A DNA stretch of 64,000 nucleotides from CAVRUD01 sp963849635 (lineage in GTDB: Bacteria; Chloroflexota; Chloroflexia; Thermomicrobiales; UBA6265): positions 58,122 through 122,121 of the forward strand of contig CAWKIA010000008.1 of assembly GCA_963849635.1 (NCBI GenBank), read 5' to 3'. A program made the position numbers and the translations under genes. The notes beneath the pieces are model-generated. The model made no database searches. It saw nothing but the letters and a program-made list of their open reading frames with translations, and was not told the DNA's origin. Of the stretch, positions 56,538 to 64,000 are shown in pieces; the stretch's first letter is position 1, and every line of letters starts with the position of its first letter.

Positions 56538-58087
56538 CTACGCTCCCGAGTCGACCAGTTCCGCCGTGATCGTGGGCAGGTGCACGGTAAACACTGTTCC
56601 CCGATTTGCTTCACTGCTGACCTCGATCCGCCCGCCGTGGGCCTGGGCTATCTCCTGGCTGATGCCAGACCAAGGCCGGCCCCGCCGGAACTCCGGGTGC
56701 GGGCGGCGTCCACCCGATAGAACCGGTCAAAGATGCGCGGCAGCTCGTCCGCCCGGATGCCCGGCCCGGTGTCTCGGACCCGCAGGACCGCCCAGCCGGG
56801 GATTTGGGCCAGCTCCAACGTGACGCTGCCGCCGGGCGGGGTGTATCGGATGGCGTTATCGACCAGATTGAGGACGAGTTGCCGCAGGCGATCAGGGTCG
56901 CCGCTGACCATCACCTGGCAATTCGGCCAGGGTCAGGGTGATGTCGTCCGTGAGTGTGCGGGCCTGGCGGTAGACACGACGACGATGCTGTCGAACTAAC
57001 CGGACGGCGGGCATCTGGCTGACCGGCATCACCCCTGGCCAGGGTCAGCAGATCCGCCACTAGACGACCCATCCGGTCCCGCTCCCGGGCGATGGTCAGT
57101 GCGGCCTGGTCCTTCTCCTGCTCGGCCGCGCGGTCGCCCCGGCGCCAGGTCTCGGCGCTGGCCCGGAATAACGTTCAGGGGGGTCGAAGCTCGTGAGCGG
57201 CATCCGCCAGGAAGCGACGCTGGATTGAAATGCCTGTCAGATCGGCGAGCATCTGGTTGAATGCTGGGCCAGCCGCCCGATCTCATCCGGTTCCTTTGGG
57301 GAATCCGGGATGGGGAGGCGGCGCGAGAAATCGGCCGTGGCGCCGATGTCGCGGGCGATGTTGCTCACCTCATCGACGGGCTGAAGGGCGTTGGCGACCA
57401 GGCGCCATCCGGCCCAGGCGGCGATTGCGGTCGCCGCCAGTACAACTCCGACCAGCAGCGCGCCGGTGCGCAGCAGATCATCCTCGATGGTCGGCTCGGC
57501 GGCGGCCACTTGCAGGACCGCCATTCCACCGCCTGGGCTTGGCTGGTCGCCCTGACCCGGTTGGTTAGCGTTTCCAGTTTGCTCGGGCTGACCGACGGAC
57601 TCGCCATACCGAGCCGCAGGGTCTCCGCCGCCGAACTGGCCTGCCCCTCGCCAGGGTCCAGTTCCCACGCGGCGCTGTAGACCGCGAGGCGCTCGCCGCG
57701 GAAGTCGATCGAATCGACATATGTATTCTTGGTGTCCTTCTCCTCGGCGAGGACCTTCTGGATGTGATCGAGGTTAACCGGGAGGTCCTTCTCCAGGTTG
57801 GAGGAGCGCTGGAGGACGGTTCCATCCGCGCTGACCAACTGCACGTAGAGGGCGACACCGCCGTACTCAGAGGAATCGGGCAAGGTGAAGGGGTGGATGC
57901 CCGCGCCGTGATCCTTGGTGACATCGTTCAGTGCCCGCTTGGCTTCCAGGCCGCTGAGGTGCACGGTGTAGTCAAGCCGCTGATCCAGCTCCCTCGCCAC
58001 TACCATGTAGACGACGACGGCGAACGCGGTCAGGACGATCCCCAGAATCGCGGTCTGTATCAGGGTCAGCCGGAGCCGGATCGACAC
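56538..58087 (-). pseudogene. Two-component sensor histidine kinase, frameshifted
   Basis: From GTG 58087: first membrane segment (LIQTAILGIVLTAFAVVVYM), a sensor domain of about 130 residues outside the membrane (SEYGGVALYVQLVSADGTVL, EEKDTKNTYVDSIDFRGERL), second segment and HAMP (LLVGVVLAATAIAAWAGWRL, LQPVDEVSNIARDIG), the phospho-acceptor region FLADAAHELR near 57210, and the ATPase domain RLRQLVLNLVDNAIRYTPPG, RVRDTGPGIRADELPRIFDR, IAQAHGGRIEVSSE. It ends at 56538. At least four frame changes. It pairs with the regulator just upstream. Confidence 0.85.
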
Positions 58088-58089
58088 TG

Positions 58090-58776
58090 GAGGTCCTATC
58101 GTCCAGGTCGCGGAGGGCGAACCAGCACCCCGGATGGTGTGAATCAGTCGCGGCTCACCGCCGGCTTGTGCTTTCCGCGCAGATAGCGGACGTAGACCTC
58201 GATCACCTTTGATTCGCCGACGAAGTCGTACACCCCAGACCCGTTCGAAGATCATAGCGCGATCGAGGACCTGGTTTGGGTGCGAGGAAGAGACGCAGCA
58301 GTTCATGCTCGGTCGCCGTGAATGCGATCCGGCGTGAGCCACGCCATCCCTCGCCAAGGATGTATCCTGTCGAAGATCGGCGAATCGAAGATCCCGGCCG
58401 ACGACCGGAGCCTTGCGCCGCAGTTGCACGCGGACCCGGGCGAGCAATTCCTCGAACGCGAACGGCTTGACCACGTAGTCGTCGGCGCCGTCCTCGAGAA
58501 CGGTGATTCGATCGTTGACGGCGTCCCGCGCCGATAGGATCAGGATCGGCAGATCGGCGTCGGCTGCGCGTAGGCGGCGGCACACTTCGAAGCCGTCGAG
58601 CTGGGCATCAGCACGTCCAGGACCACCAGATCCGGCCAGGCCTGGCGCGCGTGTTCCAGCGCCTCTTCGCCATCGGACGCGGTTGTGACGGCATAGCCTT
58701 CCAGGGCAAGGCCCCGGCGAAGCAGGGTTCGGATCTCTTCGTCGTCGTCCACGACCAGAATCTTGGTTGCCATCAT
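58090..58776 (-). pseudogene. OmpR-family response regulator, frameshifted
   Basis: The receiver domain ILVVDDDEEIRTLLRRGLAL, phospho-acceptor Asp in PDLVVLDVLMP, LPILILSARDAVNDRI and DDYVVKPFAFEELLARVRVQ (switch Lys) is followed by a winged-helix domain in pieces (NQVLDRAMIFERVWG, YDFVGESKVIEVYVRYLRGK, RLIHTIRGAG). Frame changes fall near 58600, 58350, 58230 and 58115. It overlaps or abuts the kinase start, the usual operon layout. The stimulus is unknown. Confidence 0.85.
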
Positions 58777-58934
58777 CGAAGTATCGTCTGTCGACTATCC
58801 CGGCGTGAAAGCACCGCAGTAACGGGGAAAACGTCAAGGCCTTCCTGGAAACGAGACATAATGCTGCCTGACATTGCGGGACTTGATGCGATACATCCGA
58901 CAGGAGCCTCGTTCAATGCTCCAGGAGGAAATGC

Positions 58935-59476
58935 GTGTGGATGGATTGCATCAATTTGCGGGTTCCTCGTCCATTTCGCCTTACCGTGATCGTGCTCGGC
59001 TCTGCTTCTGGCCGTCTCGGTCGGTGCTCGGCTGGGAGGCTCCGCCCAGGAAGGCGGTACTCCCGGCGCTTCCCCTGAAGCGTCGCCGGCGGCATCGCCG
59101 GTTGCAGAGTCGGCCGGCGAGACTGGAACCGTCACGATCCGCGGCTCGGTTGCGAAGCGGGGACAACCGCCGACTCGGTCGGTCCACGACCTGCACCGCG
59201 CTGAGCGTTAACGTCGAGGTCGAGATCGCCGGAGGTTCGGGCGACGCGCTCATGGTCGAGGACGCGTTGCGGCCGTCCGCCGGTGTGTGTCGCTGGCAGC
59301 GGCTTCCGCATGACACGTACAGCATCAAGATGGCGAGTCTGCCCGACGGTTACACCCCCGCACTTGCCGCCGGCGACGCCGCCGCGGCGCCGGAGGAGAT
59401 CGGCGACTACCGCGATCAGCTAACGCTTTATAGCGGGGAATCGAGTCCGACCATCACGGTGGACCCGATTCCGTAG
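58935..59476 (+). pseudogene. Small secreted protein, frameshifted
   Basis: GTG 58935 has AGGAGG 6 bases upstream. The frame opens RVPRPFRLTVIVLGSA, then in a shifted frame LLLAVSVGARLGGSAQ completes a signal peptide. An Ala/Ser/Pro/Glu-rich stalk follows (GGTPGASPEASPAASPVAES). After a second slip near 59190 a beta domain with one Cys follows (VNVEVEIAGGSGDALMVEDA, YRDQLTLYSGESSPTITVD) and stops at 59476. No family recognised. Confidence 0.5.
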
Positions 59477-59513
59477 ACAGTGAGATTCCGTCCTGAAATC
59501 TGGCGATGAACGT

Positions 59514-59549
59514 GAAGCCGGGCCGGACCGAATGGTCCGACCCGGCTTC
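59514..59549 (+). terminator. Rho-independent terminator-like hairpin
   Basis: Arms 59514-59529 and 59534-59549 pair over 16 bases (one G-T wobble) around GAAT, 37 bases after the small secreted-protein gene. A short T-run (GCATTTTC) follows. Confidence 0.7.
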
Positions 59550-59812
59550 GCATTTTCAGCGTTGTGGAGACCGCCACGCGGGGTGGCTACGCATTCGATT
59601 GGGACGATGCCACCGGCCGGCACGGAAGCATGAAGGGAAAGGTCGATCCCGGTCCTTTTTCGCCCTCTGTCCAGACCCTGCCTCCATTTCTCGTAAGTAT
59701 TGACTGGTCGCCGACAGCGAGAAACGAGCGCGGCATACGCTCTTGACGGGAAAACGGGCACGCCCCGCCCCCACGACTGACGCCAACTATCGGTGAAGAT
59801 TCGCGAGGAGCA

Positions 59813-59839
59813 CCCCGCCGGCGATGATCGCCGGCGGGG
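59813..59839. terminator. GC-rich hairpin downstream of the pentapeptide gene
   Basis: CCCCGCCGGCGAT (59813-59825) and ATCGCCGGCGGGG (59827-59839) pair around a single base, so the working loop would be larger. It lies 85 bases past the stop of the minus-strand pentapeptide gene; on the plus strand TTGTT follows. Confidence 0.55.
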
Positions 59840-59923
59840 TTGTTGGATCGTTCGTGGCGCCGGCCAACCAGCCTGCGTTCATCTGCTGGCACTGGCGCGG
59901 ACCGAATCCGTTCGAGTCTCGGT

Positions 59924-60991
59924 TCAACAAATAGCGGGAATCGCGCCGGCCAAATTGTTGCAGCAATTCCGCCGACACCGTTCGAGTAAGTTTCCGTCAG
60001 GACAAATTGTGGAATCCCAGATGGCGAAGCTCAGGTTGGCGCTGGCCAGGTTGGCGCTGGCCAGGTTTGCGCCACTCAGGTTGGCGAAGTTTAGGTCGGC
60101 GAGGCTCAGGTCGGCGAAGCTCAGGTGGGCGCCGGTCAGGTGGGTCTGCCGTTCGGCGCCGCTCAGGTTGGCGCCGCTCAGGTTGGCGCCGCTCAGGTCG
60201 GCTTCCCGCCGGCGGCGTCAGGTTGGGCGTCGGTCAAGGTGGGGCGCCGGCCAGGTTGGCTGTACGTCAGGTATGGCGCCGCTCAGGTCGCACTGACGGA
60301 GATCTCCCCTCCTGCACGAGATTGGCTTGGCACGTGCTCTGGTCGCGCACGCACACGTCGGCGAACATCGGGTCAACCACAAAATCGGGGCCGCACGGCG
60401 GCGGGGTCGTCGTGGTTGGTGCCGGCGTCGTGGTGGTCGCCGGTGGAACGCAGAATCCGTCCGTGCAAATCAATCCGGATTCGCACGAGGTGCCGTTCAG
60501 GGCCCCAGAAAGATGCGTGCAGGCGCCACCCGAGCAGCTGTGATCGTGCAGGGATTGTCGTCGTCGCAATTCACACCCGCGCACGGATCAGGCGGCACAC
60601 ACTGACCGTTGTTGCACGTCCCTCCGCCTGTGCACGGCGTTCCCGTCAACGGCGCCTGCCCGCACACCCCGGCTTGGCAATCCGCCGTCGTGCATACGTC
60701 GTTGTCGGCTGGGCATTGACTGTTCGACGTACATCCACCCGGCGCTTCCGGCGCGCACTGACGGTTCGTACAGATTCCGGAGCAGCATTGCTTGGCATTC
60801 GTGCACTGCGAGCCCCCGCCGTAGCACTTCCGGGGGCCCTGGTCATTTCCAGAATCGGCCTCGGCTCGTTTCCTGGCTCGGGACGCAGCCACGAACGCCG
60901 CCCCACCGCCCACCAGCCCCCGCAACACAGAGCGGCGTGAATGTCCGATGGCCAATCGCTTGGTCAGGTTGTCGAACTTGCTTCCCTCCAT
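59924..60991 (-). pseudogene. Tat-exported Cys-rich protein with pentapeptide repeats, frameshifted
   Basis: ATG 60991 (AGGA upstream) opens a Tat signal (RRSVLRGLVGGGAAFVA). A Cys-rich region of about 110 residues follows (CYGGGSQCTNAKQCCSGIC, CPADNDVCTTADCQAGVCG), then in another frame GALNGTSCESGLICTDGFC and a Thr/Pro linker (TTTTPAPTTTTPP). After further slips near 60310 and 60215 come at least ten pentapeptide repeats of the form SGANL, SFADL, ASANL, ending WDSTICPDGN and CNNLAG with the stop at 59924. Pentapeptide repeats form a right-handed beta-helix. Function unknown. Confidence 0.7.
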
Positions 60992-61009
60992 GGTCCTGCT
61001 GCCCTTTCA

Positions 61010-61129
61010 CGTGAAGAGACGCACCATGCCGCAAGGGCGTGCGCCGCTCGAACCGAATATGGTTGAATCCGTGTGGCGAAGCCGCCGGCTGCCAACGTAC
61101 ATGCCATTCACCAACACGAACGTAGCCAT
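61010..61129 (-). pseudogene. Possible N-terminal stub of an alpha/beta hydrolase
   Basis: GGAGGAGCG precedes ATG 61129, which reads MATFVLVNGMYVGS. This resembles the first strand and oxyanion loop of esterases that begin MATFVLVHG. After about 16 residues the resemblance ends and a stop follows at 61010, so only a fragment remains. It lies 32 bases after the LLM oxidoreductase stop. Confidence 0.35.
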
Positions 61130-61161
61130 GGCGCTCCTCCGCGAGTGAGACCGGCCGCCGG

Positions 61162-62157
61162 TCAGCGGCCCGCGAGCCGGGCGACGACCGGGGCAAACGC
61201 CTCCATGCGGTGCTCGAAGACGGTCACGTAGGAGTCGCTGTAGCGGTCGCGGCAGGCGACCAGGTGCGTGACGATCTTGTCCACGCTGCCGATCAAGGCG
61301 TGCGGCGAGGCCAGGAGTTGGTTGACGGTCACGAGTTCGCCGATGCCCCAGGCGCCGGCGTATTGCCTCGGCCGCCTGCCGCGGTTCGTCGGCGACGGCC
61401 ACGTCGGCCAGCACGTGCAGCTCCAGGTCGTCGAACCGCGGCCCGGCCGCCGCCCGCACCCACGCCACCTTCTGCATCGTTCGCCTCGGCCGTGAGGCCG
61501 CCGAAGTCGAAACCGCCCTCCGCCGTCGTCGTCGTGGGTTGATCGCCGACGACCGTCGGCTCCTCGGGCCGCGAGCGTCAACATGCGCCGGCTGCCGCCG
61601 CCGATGAGAGAGAGGCGGAGGGGTCTTCTGGACCGGCTCTGGGGGCCGCAGCTCGAAATCGCGCACGGTGTAGTGGGGCGCCGGTCGAAGGAGACCGGCC
61701 CGCCGCTCGAATGCTCGCCTTTAATGACCCGCACCGCCTCCGCGAAGTCGATCCACGCGCTCGGCCCGGTCGGATCGAAGGGGATGCCTGGCTTGCTCGT
61801 AGTCGGCGCGCAGAATACCCGGTGCCCAGGCCGAATTCGAGGCGGCCGGCGGTTAACACGTCCAGGCTGGCGATCTCCTTGGCCAGGACCACGGGGTGGC
61901 GGAAGTCGTTGGCGAGGACGCAGGCGCCCACCCGGATGGCGGCGGTTGGTGAGCCAGCGCCGCGATGGGCGCGAGCTCGGGGCGGTCCAGGTGGTCGTCG
62001 ATCCAGACGGTGGCGTACCCGAGCGCCACGCGAGCGCCTGCCCGACCGACACACCCGCGACGGCGCGAAACCGCTCAGAGACCCGGAAGCGCCACGGGCC
62101 ACGCCCTGGGGCATGCTCCTCTACCTTCCGCTTCCAGTGGCCGCGGCCATGGTCCAT
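61162..62157 (-). pseudogene. LLM-class F420-dependent oxidoreductase, frameshifted
   Basis: Pieces in three frames give one TIM-barrel enzyme: RFRVSERFRAVAGVSVGQAL, ALGYATVWIDDHLDRPE, VLANDFRHPVVLAKEIASLD with VLTAGRLEFGLGTGYS, GIPFDPTGPSAWIDFAEAVR with VIKGEHSSGGPVSF, LSLIGGGSRRMLTLAARE, and the C-terminal LLASPHALIGSVDKIVTHLV. The NDFRHP and GTGxS motifs fit the F420-dependent branch, which uses deazaflavin to oxidise small molecules. The start is not certain. At least five frame changes. Confidence 0.78.
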
Positions 62158-62528
62158 CCTCCACCCAGCGCTTCGCTCAGTCCGACCTGGCTCTAAGCGG
62201 TAAACCTGCCCGACGTCCCGCCGAACCTCCGCTGGCGTCCGGTCGCCGATCGCTGCTGGCGGCCGTTGCCCAGGCCGGGTCGGCGGTGGACGGGAGGTCG
62301 CTCAAGTCGTCGCGCGTTTGCTCCGACACCGCCACCAGCGCCAGCGTCTGGCCCAGGTGGAGCGCCCCGCCCTCCAACTCGAACGCCGGTGCCGTTTGGA
62401 GAACGAGCGTGCTTTCGCCTCTGGCCTTGCCCCGACCTGCGTGACACCCGCGTGCGCTCGCCCGTGGCTGCGGACGGCGCGGCTTGGCTATGCGGCGCCG
62501 CCCCGTCGCGCACGCCGGCCACGGCGGG
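62158..62528. other. Undetermined region
   Basis: A minus-strand frame here reads LVLQTAPAFELEGGALHLGQ and TLALVAVSEQTRDDLSDLPS, which has coding-like composition but matches no family I know. It could be the end of the methyltransferase read through, or a separate damaged gene. No start or ribosome site stands out. Confidence 0.3.
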
Positions 62529-63351
62529 TCACCCTCCGGGCGTCGGCCGACGGCGGCGCACTTGACGAATGCCAGAAACGCGTCCGGTGATTCGGCCCAG
62601 GCGCGGAAGTCGGCGGCGATAGCCTCGAGCGTCGACCGGTCCGCCCACCCCTCCCCGAGGACCACCGCCGCGAACGCCGGGTCCTGCACCTGGCGGATCA
62701 GGGCGTCGGCGCATTTGTCCACCGGCTCGGTCGTGCCGCTGCCGCCCGCGCCCGCATAGCCCGCAACGTCCACGAACCCCGCCTCGCGCAGCCGCCGGAC
62801 GTGGTGGCGGCCCGAGCGGAAGTCCCCCCGTTGTGCTCGGCCACCCGGAGCATCAGATCGATCCCCAGTACGCGCAGCGAGGTGGTCGGCTCCAGCACGT
62901 AGGCGCCAAAGTCGTCGTCGCGGATCCCCACGACCCCGCCGGGCGCGAGCACCCGCCGAAGCTCCGCCAGCCCCGCGTCGGGGGCGCGCAGGTGCTCCAG
63001 GACGTTGTGGGCGAAGGCGGCGTCGACGGAGGCGTCGGGAAGGGGCAGGTCGTAGATGCTGCCGAGCTGGAACCGGATGTTGCGCACGCCGCGCTGGTCC
63101 GCGAGCGCCTGCGCGGCGTCGAGCTGGGCCTGGGCGACGTCGAGGGCGACCACCTCGCCCGGCGCGACCGCTTGGGCGAGGCCGACGGTGATCGAACCCG
63201 GTCCGCACCCGCAGTCGAGCAGGTGCATGCCCGGGCGCAGGTAAGGCAGGAAGAAGGCGGCGTCGTGCGCGGCGGTTCGCCCGCCGTGCAGACTCCGAAA
63301 TTCCGCGCCGTAGTCGTGGGTGTAGGTTTCGCGGGTTCCGCGTCCTGCCAT
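62529..63351 (-). pseudogene. Class I SAM methyltransferase, frameshifted near the middle
   Basis: ATG 63351 starts TRETYTHDYGAEFRSLHG. Motif I is LLDCGCGPGSITVGLAQ, followed by VVALDVAQAQLDAAQALADQ, AFAHNVLEHLRAPDAGLAEL and RVLAPGGVVGIRDDDFGAYV, a UbiE/type-11 methyltransferase. Near 62820 the frame slips; the C-terminal part is RRLREAGFVDVAGYAG and FLAFVKCAAVGRRPEG. The end is set at a stop in one of two candidate frames and is uncertain. About 270 residues. It lies between two LLM oxidoreductase genes on the same strand. Confidence 0.8.
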
Positions 63352-63485
63352 CTCCACCCTGCTCCCTCGTGCTCCCTTCGGCGCAGCGACGGCCACGGCT
63401 GCGCGGTGCCCCATCCCATTGAGAATCGCAATTCCAAGAGGACGGAGCAGAGACGTCGGCTGCCATGGCTGACTGCACGAAGGTG

Positions 63486-64000
63486 TCAAGCAGGTCGTTC
63501 TTCCGCACTCCGGGTGAAGCACGATCGCCCACCAATGTGGCGCGTGGTGGACTCCGCAAACATGCCGAGCGCCTCTTTGGCCCGCCGAAGCGCGTCGATG
63601 TGCGCTTGGGGCGAGGCCAACCCGGCGCCGATCGTGCTGACACCCAGGGTGCGTCGCCCCGATGGCGCGCCACGCTGCGGCGTGCGCCGCCCACCGCTCC
63701 TCCGGCATGGCGCGGAGGCTAAGGAAGGCCTCGACGCCGACCGCTTCCGGCGCCCGGCCCGCCGCCCTGGCTAAGCTGGGCAGCTGCTCGACCATGCCCC
63801 GCGCCGCGTCGTCCGGCGGGACGTCGAGCGGGAACCAGCCGTCGCCGCGTCCGGTCCGCTTGAGCGTCGCCTCTGCCATCCCGCCGATCCAGAGTGGGAT
63901 GGGGCGCTGGACCGGCAGCGGGTTGATTCCCGCCTTGTCCACCCGATGCCACCGCCCCGCGAAGTTGACAACCGGCTCGGTCCACAGCGCCCGCATCAGC
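63486..64000 (-). pseudogene. LLM-class flavin/F420 oxidoreductase, C-terminal part at window edge
   Basis: The minus strand reads MRALWTEPVVNFAGRWHRVD, LPVQRPIPLWIGGMAEATLK, RTGRGDGWFPLDVPPDDAAR and later, after a one-base slip near 63650, LGVSTIGAGLASPQAHIDAL, ending at 63486. The WIGG motif and the final TxGAG...HIDALRRA segment are typical of LLM-class enzymes. The N-terminal half lies beyond the window. It is a different subfamily from the one at 61162. Confidence 0.78.

Noticed and set aside
60007..60543. Arg/Gly/Trp-rich plus-strand frame with repeated GWRWPG-type units
   Set aside because: The period-15 repeat is the antisense image of the minus-strand pentapeptide repeats, which give the known A(D/N)LxX pattern.

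Overview
The window is GC-rich bacterial DNA and most likely comes from a Chloroflexota bacterium, probably Thermomicrobia-like. This placement is an inference from gene content: mreB-mreC-murT order, many small secreted proteins, Tat-exported Cys-rich and pentapeptide proteins, and WxL-like surface proteins. It does not rest on a marker gene. I see no rRNA, tRNA or CRISPR array. Many genes are broken by single-base frame changes in otherwise well-conserved frames, concentrated at 3.3-5.3, 11.1-12.2, 23.5-25.2, 37.9-38.9 and 55-64 kb. This looks more like consensus error in GC-rich runs than wholesale gene decay, but true pseudogenes cannot be excluded.

Layout. 0-2.6 kb (minus): cell-shape and wall genes mreB, mreC and the 5' part of murT, with four hairpins between mreB and mreC. 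3.1-6.6 kb: a promoter overlapped by an SOS-box-like palindrome, a PQQ-type propeller gene, and a junction where a HEAT-repeat gene and a methyltransferase gene have both lost their 5' ends. 6.7-9.6 kb: two secreted proteins sharing an N-terminal motif. 9.7-18.4 kb: small enzymes (NTF2-like protein, histidine phosphatase, nitronate monooxygenase), an autoregulated padR with an O-methyltransferase, an M20 peptidase, an Imm_5-like protein and an SGNH hydrolase.

18.6-25.2 kb is one minus-strand operon: peptide-binding protein, two Dpp-type permeases, a CapA-family phosphoesterase and an M28 peptidase, with no ATPase gene. It suggests peptide import coupled to peptide breakdown. 25.5-31.8 kb is a cell-surface block: a thrombospondin-type-3 repeat protein with an LPxTG-like tail, then three co-oriented genes resembling the WxL / WxL-interacting-protein system of Firmicutes.

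31.9-44 kb holds a winged-helix protein, small NTF2 and GNAT proteins, a GlsB-type membrane protein, a UDP-sugar dehydrogenase, a broken acetamidase, an IS630 remnant, an S9 peptidase and an MFS transporter. 44-55 kb holds a TIM-barrel isomerase, two MMPL transporters, an AraC/RibD-fold pair, a methyltransferase, a Rad52-like annealing protein with a Pro-rich linker and an intradiol dioxygenase. 55-64 kb holds an IS481-type element sitting between the two arms of a heptad-repeat hairpin, a two-component system, a Tat-exported Cys-rich/pentapeptide protein and two LLM-type F420/flavin oxidoreductases around a methyltransferase.
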